From positions 1-31,518 of the forward strand of contig CAJNDS010001156.1 in assembly GCA_905221605.1 (NCBI GenBank): a stretch of 31,518 nt of DNA, in the 5' to 3' direction. A program made the translations under genes and the position numbers. This DNA is from Symbiodinium natans. Its lineage: Eukaryota; Sar; Dinophyceae; Suessiales; Symbiodiniaceae. Numbering within the stretch: the stretch's first letter is position 1; every line of letters begins with the position of its first letter. This document shows positions 9,872 through 20,177 of the stretch, piece by piece. The notes below the pieces were generated by a model that searched no databases, was not told the origin of the DNA, and saw only the letters and a list, made by a program, of their open reading frames with translations.

Positions 9872-10857
9872 GGCAATTGACACGGCTTGGGCAGCACATC
9901 GGCTCGAGAGGATCTGCGGAATCGGTGCGCCTCGTCTTCACATGCGGCTGCGCAGCGGGCCGAGGCGGGTCGCATAGGGTTAAATTACCCCCCTATACTC
10001 CCAAGACTAAATACTCCCCAACACGAAAACGGCACAAAAGTGGGAGCACTCATTCTTCGGGCACAGAAAAGGGGATTACAGTACACTTGTTTGTGCATCG
10101 ATGGGCTGCCACAGTGTGAGCATGGCCCTATGGCCCTGGATTCTTTCTCCGAAGTGTTGACATATGGGTCTTTACGTGACCAAACCCTGCTTCTTGCCTG
10201 TTTTAACTTTTGCAGCCTGCACATCAAAGCGCACACCTGGTTATCCACACTAAGGATCACTAAGGTTGATTGTACGTGGTCAGCAAGAAGAACAAGAAAA
10301 GCAAGAATGCGAAGAAATAGCCCGAAACATGTGAAGCAGTTAGGGTTGAGAAAGCGGAGAACTCCAACGGCGTGACCTTCCGGAACCACCGACTGATATG
10401 CTCAAGCGCGCCGGCCTGAAAGGTCTTGCTGTACACCAAATGGAGGTCCACGAAGGCATCCGTGGGGGCCGTGGTGCAGGGCGGCGCCTCGAGGCAGAGT
10501 CCGAAGAAGGCTGTCCTCTAAGCCCGTAGGATCTGAGATGCAGCCGCTGTAGAATGTGGGCCACTCTACACCGAGCTTGCAGGGCTGCGAGAGTCAAAAC
10601 TTCGTGCCTTAAGGCGCAACGCTGGGATGCTTTGGGACGCTCCCCTGAACCTCCTTGATGGCACTGGCGCTGCCCTTCACGCCCCCCTAAGTCGAAATCC
10701 CTCAACCAAGCCACAAGCGACTCGCTTCTCAAGGCCCAGTTTGGCGCAAGGCCCCAGTTTTGGCCTGTGTCCAGTAGCCGAAGACTTCCTGGATGGCCTG
10801 AACCTCCATGCCAAGGGCAAGGAGTGTTAGGGCTAAGGGCTTATGTAAGGTTTGGGG

Positions 10858-10881
10858 TTTCGGGTTTAGGGTTTAGGGTTT
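10858..10881 (+). repeat. Short TTTAGGG-like cluster
   Basis: Two to three telomere-like units (GGGTTTAGGGTTTAGGGTTT) lie in an otherwise unassigned spacer. Confidence 0.85.
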
Positions 10882-11426
10882 AAGTCTACAAGTTGACGTG
10901 CAAGTTCATTTGGCAAACCTGCGAGTGCGCAGGACACCCCTCACAGCTTGACAGTTTGCTGCTTTTTCCAGTTGACCACTGGTTCCCCTAGCCCCACTGC
11001 CGCGACATACCCCCAACACCGCCCCACAAAACCACAAGAACAATACAGTCCCCATACAGCTGAAGTTAGGGCTTGGGGCTTAGCTTTTAAGGGCTCTCAC
11101 GCCCACCACCCCACCCCTCAACCCCATTTTGCAGATCTGCGGCCCATCAAACATGGCTCCCCGCAACTCCAATGGTCCAGGCCTCCGCCTCCGTTGCGAA
11201 GGGGCGCACAATCGCGAGGTCGTTCCCATATGCGAGGCTGAAGACAGCCCACAGGGACCAAGGCCTTTCACAGGTTTTGCGATGCCTGGCTTTGCAGAGC
11301 CACAATCTGACACCGTGCTAAGTTGCGCTCGCATCCTACGCAGTCTCCAGAGGTCTCTCCGATTCTGGAAGGGTCTTCGATCCCAGAAAAGGCGCCCAAG
11401 GCTCTGAAATTTTGAGAGATGCCCAC

Positions 11427-11521
11427 CTGAGCACCCTCATGGTCACCTTGCGCTCGGCCTCATTGGCAGTAAGGAAGGACTTCGGAGCGTGGGATGTTTT
11501 GAAGTGCGAGTTCATCAGCGT
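11427..11521 (-). CDS. Exon candidate with consensus donor, unidentified
   Basis: The minus strand reads TLMNSHFKTSHAPKSFLTAN and continues through EAERKVTMRVLR to the donor CTCAG|GTGGGC. The upstream acceptor is CTCTCAG. The composition is protein-like. No neighbouring exon could be joined and no family was recognised. Confidence 0.35.
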
Positions 11522-11797
11522 CTGAGAGCTATCGAGGTCCTGTAACCTTCCACAACCCCCAGGCCTCGGCCTTACGCCACCTCAATAAGTCCGTAAGGAT
11601 CAAAGAACAAGAGATCGAGGTCCCAGAGCTATCCGGATCAAGGGACTGTAGCAAGTCGGATGCCACACTGCCCAATCTTGAGCCCAGGATGTGGAGACTT
11701 GAGCACTGCACAACCTGATACAGCCCTGTGCGGCTTGGACTGAATTAGATTCGGGGCGGACCACCCTGCAAAATCATCTTGTCATACCTACACGACG

Positions 11798-11855
11798 CTA
11801 TTCAAGAAAAGTAGGAAGTAAGTGAGCTATTCAAGAAAAGTAGGAAGTAAGCGAG
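11798..11855. repeat. 29-bp tandem duplication
   Basis: Two adjacent copies of a 29-bp unit (CTATTCAAGAAAAGTAGGAA plus nine more bases) differ at one position. Confidence 0.9.
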
Positions 11856-12096
11856 TAAATGAGCAGACGAAATGAACGCTGTGAGCACCCCACAAAGCCT
11901 GTTACAGCATGACAAGCGGCTTTTCCGCGTGAAATCCTGTGTCAGCTGCAGTGCTTTGCTCGATTGGTTGGCAAAAACCCCTGCATTGCTTGCTTAGCGC
12001 AGGAGTTAGGAACGCTATTAATCGGGACGCCAGAGCACTTTGCTCCTGTCGTCTGTAGCCGCAGCTGTGAGATTACTTGGCCGGAATCACTAAGGA

Positions 12097-12265
12097 TCTG
12101 CCAAGGGCTCGACGGCATAAAAAATCCGCTGTGCCTGATTGTCACATTGCGACCGGCAGTATGAAGAAACTATGGCTGGCACGTGCAAACAACGTGAAGC
12201 CGTCTGTCAAGATCCGGCGGGAAGCTCAGAAAACGAAGTCCAAGCCCGCCAAAAGCACTCCTTAA
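12097..12265 (+). CDS. Lys/Arg-rich C-terminal exon candidate
   Basis: After the acceptor CACTAAG|G the + strand reads DLPRARRHKKSAVPDCHIAT and ends in a strongly basic tail (KIRREAQKTKSKPAKSTP) before TAA. It resembles the basic end of a nucleic-acid-binding protein, but no family was recognised. The minus strand of 12,207-12,515 is also open with protein-like composition, so the orientation is uncertain. Confidence 0.3.
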
Positions 12266-12865
12266 CCAGGCCACCTGCAAGCAAAACGTCTGCTCTGCTT
12301 CGGGCTTCCTGGGTTTGGGCCTGAACCGTTTCAGGGTTGGGAAGCTTCGCACTGAAGCGCCAGGCTGTGAAAGTGCCTACTTTGAGAATGACCTGCAATC
12401 TCCTAAGCAGCTCTCCTGAGTTGGAAGCGCTCCTGAAATGCCTAGTTTTTGCACGGGGTGTTTTTTGAGCACATTTCAGTGGAGGTGCTGTTCGAGACGC
12501 TTGATTGCACAGCACGCTCCTGAAAGCCCCAAACCAAGAACCCGAGCCCTGAACCCGGAAACCTGGAACCCTAAGAGCAGAAAACGATTCAGATTGCTTT
12601 AGACCATTCCTTCAAAACACAATACCCCCGCCTCCCCCCTCCCAGCCCACAGGCCTAGGACCTACATCACCATCTGCGTCAACTGGGAGGCGGGCTGGGG
12701 GACTCTGAGGTTTCGTACTGGTGCACAGAAGAGCGCGTGGATTTGCGTGGGGCTGCTGGAGGCTTAGTCATAGGGATTGATACTCGAGGCAGACCCCGGG
12801 GCTTGCTGATCGGTCATTCCAAGTGCTAGCCGTTGCTAGCCATCCACACACCTTGATATATGCAT

Positions 12866-13047
12866 ATACATACATACATACATACATACATACATACATA
12901 CATACATACATACATACATACATACATACATACATACATACCTACGTACATACATACATACATACATACATACATACATACATACATACATACATACATA
13001 CATACATACATACATACATACACGTATATATATATATATATATATAT
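12866..13047. repeat. (ATAC)n then (TA)n microsatellite
   Basis: About 38 ATAC units, interrupted once near 12,941 (CCTACG), run into a TA tract at 13,025-13,047. Long periodic frames on both strands are artefacts. Confidence 0.97.
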
Positions 13048-13167
13048 GAGGCAGGGACCTCTACGTATTATGTGAACGCTTTCTCTGGCTATAATAGCAA
13101 CTCTACTAAAAGGCAATAGTTCCAAGCGACTGACCATGCTTCAGGGGCTTGGTTATGCATGTTAAAT

Positions 13168-13255
13168 GCGTTTTAGGGTTTAGGGTTTATTGTTGAGGGT
13201 TTAGGGTGGTTTGGGGTTTGGGGTTTAGGGTTTGGGGCTAACGGGGTTTTGGGTG
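13168..13255 (+). repeat. Degenerate TTTAGGG cluster
   Basis: TTTAGGG and TTTGGGG variants occur eight or more times. No gene is seen from 13,050 to 13,370. Confidence 0.85.
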
Positions 13256-13379
13256 TTGGGATTGCAGGCCTAGAGTGGATTATGGCTGCGGCAAAGGCCG
13301 AAACCCTGAACCCTACTTGGAGGTTCCGTGGCAGGTAGAACTGGGGTTATGAGTGGGGTCAGTGAAATGATACTTGGTA

Positions 13380-13592
13380 ATGGCCCTTTCTAAGGCACTT
13401 CCAACCCTACTTAACAATACCCGTGAACAAGTGCGAGCCTCGCCCCAGGTCACAACAGACCCATCGCCCAGAAAAAATAGCTTGGATCTGCTGCACGCCC
13501 TTCAGATGACCTTGCACAATACTGCTGTCGCCGCCACGGTCAGCATGGCCCCAGGTCACGACGATATTCTGATGTATTTAAAAGACTCATAG
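13380..13592 (+). CDS. Small hypothetical protein, 70 aa
   Basis: An ATG at 13,380 opens a 70-codon frame that ends TAG at 13,590-13,592. The composition is protein-like (SLDLLHALQMTLHNTAVAAT; ends MYLKDS). It directly abuts the AT-rich island. No domain was recognised. It could be an exon or a chance ORF. Confidence 0.3.
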   Translation: MALSKALPTLLNNTREQVRASPQVTTDPSPRKNSLDLLHALQMTLHNTAVAATVSMAPGHDDILMYLKDS

Positions 13593-13595
13593 AAT

Positions 13596-14006
13596 CTTGT
13601 AATTTCCAAAACCGTATGAGGAATTGAATATGATTATATTGAATTCAATTGGAAATCTAGAATATTTCATAAATTAATTCAAGAATATCGGTTTTCAATT
13701 CATTCTAAATGGCATGGAAATAACCTGATATTTCAAATCAAACATATACGATGTTCTGAGTATTTACACATGTCCAGAATCCAAATATTCCAGAATCATT
13801 GGAAATCCAATATTGTTTGAGCAATTGAATTGTTTTTATTGAATCCACATAGGCAATCTGAATATTTCATGAATTTAGGAAATTTTGGTCTTCAATTCTT
13901 TGTAATTGTCATTGAAAATCTCATATTTCCATTCAAATATATATACGACATTCTCAGGTATTCAAAATATTCATAAAATCATTATGAAACCAAAATTCTA
14001 TGAGGA
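13596..14006. repeat. AT-rich island with 200-bp internal duplication
   Basis: About 400 bp of strongly AT-rich DNA interrupts the GC-rich surroundings. Two diverged copies are offset by exactly 200 bp (AATATTTCAT at 13,661 and 13,861; TATTGAAT at 13,637 and 13,837). The edges share CCAAAA-N4-ATGAGGA (13,605 and 13,990). The island contains no ORF. It may be a satellite or a non-autonomous insertion. Confidence 0.75.
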
Positions 14007-14007
14007 T

Positions 14008-14470
14008 GGGGTGAAGTCTTCCTACAAAAGCGACTACAGCTAACCCTAAACCCAGAGCCCGAAGCAAGCGACGGCTGTGGCCGCGGGCTCTGAGTCTAGG
14101 GTTAGGGCTTCGGGCCTAGGGTGAGCCGAAATCCGAAATCTAAACCCACCACCACGCGTGCCCAGGCCCCGGGTTTAGATTTCGGGGGCTAGGGCGGTCA
14201 GGGAAGGGGTGAAGTCTTCCTACAAAAGCGACTACAGCTAACCCTAAAACCCGGAGCCCGAAGCAAGCGACGGCTGTGGCCGCGGGCTCCGAGTCTAGGG
14301 TTAGGGCTTCGGGCCTAGGGTGAACCGAAATCCGAAATCTAAACCCGGCGCCCTTGGTGACCACCATGCGTGCCCAGGCCCCGGGTTTAGATTTCGGGGA
14401 TTAGGGCGGTCAGGGAGGGGTGAAGTTTTCTTACAAAAGCGACTACAGCTGACCCTAAACCCGGAGGCTT
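14008..14470. repeat. Tandem repeat, 198-211 bp unit
   Basis: GTGAAGTCTTCCTACAAAAG recurs at 14,011, 14,209 and, with one change, 14,420. Each unit contains TAACCCTAAA, a GCCCGAAGCAAGCGACGG block and TCTAGGGTTAGGG. The second unit has a 14-bp insertion, and the third copy is partial. Confidence 0.93.
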
Positions 14471-14832
14471 GACCATGATTGACCAAAACCTGAGCTCCGC
14501 TCCTCACTCCCGTCAAAGCACACACCAGGATGGCCGAGGCGACCAAGGCCGAAAGGTTGGACGAAGGAGGGGGGGTTCGACGAAGGCCGACGTGAGAGGC
14601 CAAGACGAAGACCGGAGGATTCGACAAACGAAGGCCAGCAGGTCAACCAGTTCGTCTGCTGGAGGCTGTGCCCGGTGTTGCCAGCCCCAAGTTCCAAAAC
14701 TCTCCTGGGCAGGTCTAAGGTCGGACCTTCATTTGGGTGGAACATACTGGAACAAACTCGTCCTGGGCAAGTCTGAGCTCTGGACCCCTTCATATAGGCG
14801 GAACATACTCGCGCTCACCGTCTTGCTTACCC

Positions 14833-15054
14833 GTCTTGCAAAGCGTGACGAAAACATAGTTCGCTGCTTCATCGGCATTAGTCCTGGAGGCCTTGAACCA
14901 AAATATTATAGTGTTTCTATTATTGCTTTGATTAGTAATAAGCTTCACCGCAAGTCATACTACTGCGCTTGTCTTGGGAGTAGGCCAGTCGCGTTACAGC
15001 GCTCACCTCGACGCAGTTCACTCGCCCAGCCATAAATTCATTTACTCCAACAGC
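14833..15054 (+). pseudogene. Inverted, intron-containing fragment of the SF3 helicase gene
   Basis: This stretch is the reverse complement of about 19,825-20,045 in the helicase gene, with high identity. It encodes LAKRDENIVRCFIGISPGG, then an intron-like stretch, then VGQSRYSAHLDAVHSPSHKF. The homologue of the 90-bp intron is present, but its ends have lost GT (now GC) and AG (now GG). Retention of the intron shows a DNA-level copy, not a retrocopy. The amino-acid pattern is conserved, so it probably derives from another member of the same element family. It lies about 110 bp beyond the 3' end of the giant gene and in opposite orientation. Confidence 0.85.
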
Positions 15055-15164
15055 GCAGCAGCAAGAAATAAGCTTGTAAACTTGACACAAGCTGACATAC
15101 GTCCATGTCTTGTTTTCTGTTCCGCAGGCGCACTCGCTGTGCTTGCCGAGCGAGAAGAATCAAA

Positions 15165-16713
15165 TCATTGCGCTCGTCTACGTTTAGAGCAGACTCCTTG
15201 GGTGCGCAGCCGAGTGCTGCGCTCCAGGGTGAACACAGTTCGCTTGCGGCTGCGTGGCTTTGAGGCAGCCGGTCGCTTAAAGTGCCATTGCTTCACTTTG
15301 CGTCTTTCCTCTACACGGCATTCCTCGCCTGGAAGAGAAGCTTTTGCAATGCAGTTGTCCTGCTTGCAGGTAGAGCACCAAGCAGACCACGACTGCGGCG
15401 TCCAGATGGTCGGGGTGCAGAGTCGCACCAGCAAAAGATTACTGGACAGTTGTCGCAGAGTCGGATCTCGACTTGCTACAGCGTGAGGCAACATTTTTGC
15501 CCAGGTCAAGATGTCTAACTTGAGTTTCAGCGTGCTTCTGTGCAGCTGCTGCGTTTGAGCAAACCATGACTTCACCTCAGCATGCAAGGCTTCGTTGGAC
15601 GAGGTTCCAGACGGCAGCAGAGCGCGGATTCTTCTGCCTCATGTGGGGGCAGGTTGGCACAAGCGTCAAATTGCTAACACAGAACAAGCCTGCTTCCTCA
15701 TGCTTTTTCACGCGCGCTGCTATCAGATTGCTGAGCTCCAGGCTAACAAGATGTCGCCATCGTAGGTTGTTGAGAAGCCACTCCGCCCGATCGGGATCGG
15801 CGGCGCACCAAAGAATCTCGTCGATTCTCTTGTTGGCGCCTGTAACCTTCCTGGACATGTCTTCTGGGAACTCAGCTGCCAGTGCTGCCAGCGCTTCTAT
15901 GAATTCGTTTCTGGACGTAAAAGGCTTCGCCGAATCTAGTTGTTTCGCCACAGCGCTTGCCCTTGCTTTGGGCATAGCGCCGCTTTTGATGTAGTTTCTT
16001 TTGGTCTGTTCTGAAACTGACAGCGCACGATCTGCAGAATGACCTGTGTAGAACACGCCCCAATGACCAGCGGTGACATTGTTGTCGTATGCGTTGAACT
16101 TGCTCACGATCTTACGCAGAAACACAGCACCGGCAGTTTTCTTGCGCCAGGCGGCGTACCTTATGCATGGATCACATGCTCTTCTGACTTACACCCAGCG
16201 AAGAGCTGCGAGCTGTTAGTTGCTAACACAAAATCACACTGTTTCACTGCGACCCAGTGACTCATATACTATTGGAAGATGAATGGGATCCAGACAAAGG
16301 CATTTCAAATTCGGCATGATTCGTCGCAGGAGTGTATACAGTTTGAGAGAGGCACTATCTGACGCGACGCATTGAGTCTGATTCAAGCCTTGCAGTGGAA
16401 GTCTGTCGGACAGCGCAGCGCAAACAACTTCGGCTTTCTCAGATGAAACCGGAATCATAGCCAGAACAGCACTGCTGCACCCGCGAACAGTCAGGACCTT
16501 TCTCAGAGCGCTCTCGTCATCGAAGGGAGCCTCATCTCTTACTGCCTTTGCAGCTCGCCAAGGCGCCTGGCCGAGCACTGGCAGAGTACATTTCATCGTG
16601 CCATCTATGGACAGGTACTGAAATTCTCTCTTCTGCAAGAAAAATGTCATGGCATCGTTCTGCAGTGTCCTCAAGGCAGAGACGAGAATATGTCTTCGAT
16701 GACGGGCCACCAA
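15165..16713 (-). pseudogene. DDE-type transposase, C-terminal half (frameshifted)
   Basis: This continues the 925-codon frame after a shift at 16,678-16,682. The candidate catalytic residues are D in YLSIDGTMK (codon at 16,605-16,603), D in CLDPIHL (16,290-16,288) and E in SGTSSNEALHAE (15,593-15,591). The NE(x)LH context is typical of the E motif in several eukaryotic DDE families. A GT-AG intron at 16,160-16,261 joins PIVYE to YAAWRKKTAG. A one-base shift near 15,611-15,628 separates the body from the NEALH motif. The C-terminus is basic (KRPAASKPRSRKR) and ends at 15,165. The exact superfamily is not assigned. Confidence 0.65.
16160..16261 (-). other. Intron (102 bp) in transposase
   Basis: The donor is TATGA|GTCACT and the acceptor CATAAG|GTACGC. 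Removal restores VYE-YAAWRKKTAG in frame. The intron contains in-frame stops if retained. Confidence 0.75.
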
Positions 16714-19700
16714 TCTTTGACGTGACGAGGCATTAGTGAAGCCAGCTCACAGCCTGCTGCCATCATCGATACCAATATTCGCGGAATAGCAGCTTTGCAT
16801 TTAGCGTTGCACAAGAGTAATTCCCGATAGACAACGTCTGCGAAGTCGACCGTGTAATAGATGTTCCTTACTCTGCGCAAGGTACTTGAGCCGTCCACCG
16901 TTGCTTTGTTCCAGAATTGTGGTCCAGCGCCAGAGAACACCAGCCGAATAGACCGATCAATGGCGTTGGTGTTATCAGTCAGCGGCGGTGACACCGTTTC
17001 CCGGAGAATTTCAGCACTTCTGGCTATGTAACAGGAACTCGTCCGCGAAGCAATTTGATCGCTGTCGAAAAGTGCACACACGATCTTTAATTGTTTTGTG
17101 CCACTGCAAACACATTGCCGTCGCTCGGCGTGGTAAACACGAATGTGATCACTGAGTCGAGCAGGGCGATTGAAGACGCGAAAAGGACATAAAGGGCACC
17201 GCCTTTCTCGATTTCTTTGCATAACGCTTGCGACTTCATTTTTCATGCTGGCCAAGAGAATGTCTCCGACAGTGACCATCGGCTCCTCATCTTCATCTTC
17301 CTCATACGGACCAGCAGCATGACACTCATCGGCAGAGTCATCGTCCGGTCCGGCGTATTCGCAATGGTCGGCCATTCCCTCAGCCCAATCACCATCGACG
17401 ACATTAGCACCTGCATGTAGCTGCAGTAATATGGATGAATCATTGTTGGCAACTTCCCTTTCCGCGACCTTGCGCTTCTTGTCGAAGAGCTTGAACGTGA
17501 CCAAGCTGGCACCGTCAATGGCATCATCTGCAAACTTGCGCAGCTCCTCCCGCTTCATTTTCATAACGAATTTTCCATCACTGAGTTCCACATTCCCGTC
17601 GTCTTGTACTTTGCATGACACGCAGTGCGGCCTTCCTTGGTCTTCGGAGTGCAACAAATAGAGACCTGGTTCCTGGACATCTAAGCCTAGAGACGGACAG
17701 ACGTGTAGGCTTGCGAACGCAATCACGTCTGCGTACGACCGAGATCCAACTCTCAAAGCCTCGGTGTTCTGCTGCGAACTCTTGCACAGCTCTGAAATCA
17801 CGGCCTGTTTCTTCGTTGGCAGCAGTCGGCTGACTGCAAGGGGAATGCAGTTGCCTGGCTGCAGCAACTGCTGCTCCACCTCAGTTTCTTCTCGATCTGA
17901 CACCCCATTGCACAGCTCCCTAAAATATAAATGCCTTTTCTCGAGAATCTTGACTTTGAAGCCTGTTGTGTCAAGAATCGCAGCCTCGGATTTTTTGCAA
18001 AGGTCCTCGATGCTCTGAGCTTCTTCAAGGCCGCCAACGCGCAGGCCATCAAAGTGCAGGGACAAGTGGTTGTGGGTAATGGTGCTCATATAGTCTTCCC
18101 ACGCTTCCAGCACCCAGTCTTCCACAGCAGCGTAGAGATAGAACAAGGCCGAGGCCTGAGGATTTCGTTTTTCTTCCATGGATCTGACTCTTTCAAACAC
18201 TTGAGGCAGCAGCGAACACGCTAGCCATCGCAGACATCGTGCAGTCCTTTGGAAATTGAGTAGAAATCCGTTGTTGCTGTGCGATGTAGGAATACAACCA
18301 CCGAATAAGACTTCATGAAGCATCTTCTTGCCCAACTTCACTGAAGTTTTCAGCTTTGAAAGGCACACATCATCCCTTGCTTCTGCACACTGCTCAAGAG
18401 GTTCCCAAATATATTCGGGAAGCTCCTCTTTTGCGCCAAGCTTGAGGAGCAGCTGGTGTAGCAATGTGAACACTGAATTCTCAATGTCCAAGTCGCGTGT
18501 GGCGGGGCAAAGAAACCGTAGCATCTTCCTTGAGCAACTTTGCGCACCGAAGCCTTGCAAGTAGGCTCGGGTGCGCAGCATGTCCTGAAAATTCCGATTA
18601 TAAATGCATCTTGTAGCTGGAACCAGACTGGTTTTGGAACTCAATCGAATCTTCTTCTGAGACGCGCCATCAGCAGACTGCGCCGCGTCCGATAAGTCGT
18701 TGTGCGCGAGATCTGAGAATGTCTTCTCGGTGGCTTGAAGCTTGCGAAGGCGCTCCTCAGTCTCCTTGATCTTCTCAGAAATCTCAGGCGGCGCTTTCCC
18801 GCGACCTCGCTTCTTCAACTTCTTTAAGCCGGCCTCAAGGTACGACAGAACGGTACAGACGTTGGATTCTCGATCTGGGCAGCTTGATATATAGTTCATG
18901 AGACTGTGTTTATCATGCATCTCGTTGTGAACAGTGTCTGCCGGAAGAACTTCAAGTTCGGGAAACACATCAAATAATTTCTTGTCCAGTTTAATGGCAG
19001 GCAACACCGCATCCTTCAACTGGGCATGGTCTTCTCCTGCCTGAAGAAGAAAGCCCTCTGACAATAGAGCTTTCCACATGTCCTCTCTCGACATGTCTGC
19101 AGGATGCTCCAGTGGCAATTTCAGGTATTTAAACATACCCGCAGTGAAAACACCTTTGCCCTTAGACAGGCAAAAGTCCCTGACCGCGTTTGCTACATTC
19201 TTCAGCAGCACCAACTTTTCCTTCATCAACTCTTGGCTTGTGGTGTCCACTGGAATCTGCAGCAGGTCATCGTTGATGATTTCTGATCTTTTCTTCGGAG
19301 CCAAGCCGCAAGCCTCTCGCATCAGGTCCTCCGTCAGCGGTTTGTTGGCATAGGCTTCGATCAAGTCAAGGCATTCTGCTGCGCTGTACAAAGTTTCGAA
19401 CGCATGCTGTATCTGCAAAGCTGCTGCAATGCATGGACCACTTCTCAAAAATTCTTTCAGAGAATCATCCCTAGGTGCGCGTCTGGATAGGAGTTGCGGA
19501 TGACATGTTCATTAATGAAGCGAGCCATTGGTTTCCACACCAGTGATCGTCTGAGAATAGATGGAAAGTTTGCTTCTGTGACTCCCATAAATCTCATAAT
19601 CCTGTTGACTTCGCAACGCTTCCACCCAACCAGCTCGATCATACGTGTGCTCATTCCATATGGCCTGCGGCCGGCAATTCCGTCCGCGGACATAGTTTTC

Positions 19701-19890
19701 TTGTATAAATCTTCCCTCATGCGCCTATTGGTTTCGGGTGCTTCCTGCGCAGTCAACATGATGGCGCCCGCCGCCTGCTCCACTTGCTTGCGCATCTCTG
19801 TCTCATCATACCAGATGTTGGGATCAATGAATTTATGGCTGGGCGAGTAAACTGCGTCGAGGTGAGCGCTGTAAAGCGACTGGCCAACTC
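16671..19890 (-). CDS. SF3 helicase C-terminus, polymerase-like palm, OTU-like, C2H2, transposase N-terminus
   Basis: An open frame of 925 codons (19448-16671) is preceded in another frame by the helicase body (19890-~19480). Body: AIMLTAQE (Walker B-like), GWKRCEVNR (sensor Asn) and RRSLVWKPMARF (Arg finger region). In the 925-codon frame: DLDIENSVFTLL (about 319-330), GKKMLHEVLFGG (373-384) and SLHFDGLRVG (463-472) have the spacing and pattern of motifs A, B and C of family-A/TV-Pol-type DNA polymerases. PGNCIPLAVSRLL (C534) with RPHCVSCKV (H608) resembles an OTU-type thiol protease. An acidic stretch (about 700-723) precedes a C2H2 finger, C751-x2-C754-x13-H768-x4-H773. The polymerase and protease calls are inference from motifs. 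Confidence 0.6.
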
Positions 19891-19980
19891 CTAAGACAAG
19901 CGCAGTAGTAGGACTTGCAGCGAAACTTGTTATTAATCAAAGCAACAACAGAAGCACTATAATATTTTGGCTCAAGGCAC
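19891..19980 (-). other. Intron (90 bp) in helicase P-loop
   Basis: The donor is CCTGGAG|GTGCCT and the acceptor TGTCTTAG|GAGTTG. Splicing yields SPGG-VGQSLYSAHLDAVY in frame, reconstructing the phosphate-binding loop. A decayed copy of this intron is present in the inverted fragment at 14,833-15,054. The + strand of the intron contains the 13-mer ATTTTGGCTCAAG (19,964-19,976), identical to the 3' end of the dinoflagellate spliced leader. Confidence 0.85.
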
Positions 19981-20065
19981 CTCCAGGACTAACGCCGATG
20001 AAGCAGCGAACTATGTTGTCACCACGCTTTGCAAGACTGATCGCCGCCTGGCAGCATTGGAAAAC

Positions 20066-20177
20066 CTTAGATTGCAGGGGAAACACAACGGTAGCGCAGC
20101 CATGATGTCTTATGAACACAAACACCTCAGACTAGGCTGTTGTTATGCTTCAGTGCTCCCTCAGATAGACCAGCAAC
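20066..20177 (-). other. Intron (112 bp) upstream of helicase P-loop
   Basis: The donor is AATGAA|GTTGCT and the acceptor AATCTAAG|GTTTTC. Removal joins METFWLNNE to VFQCCQAAISLAKRG in frame, whereas unspliced reading hits a stop. Confidence 0.75.

Noticed and set aside
10255-10392. Lys-rich + strand segment (KKNKKSKNAKK before TAG)
   Set aside because: It arises from an AAG/GAA-rich stretch that is open in more than one frame, with no supporting splice or motif evidence.
12207-12515. 102-codon minus-strand ORF
   Set aside because: It reads like protein but overlaps the basic + strand exon candidate; neither strand can be preferred, and only the one with the AG|G acceptor and stop was listed.
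12823-13137. Long periodic ORFs on both strands
   Set aside because: They are translations of the (ATAC)n-(TA)n microsatellite.
14833-20045. The two 215-bp inverted segments as terminal inverted repeats of a 5.2-kb transposon
   Set aside because: The right copy is internal helicase coding sequence with an intron, the gene continues well beyond it to 27,132, and no target-site duplication was seen at either edge.
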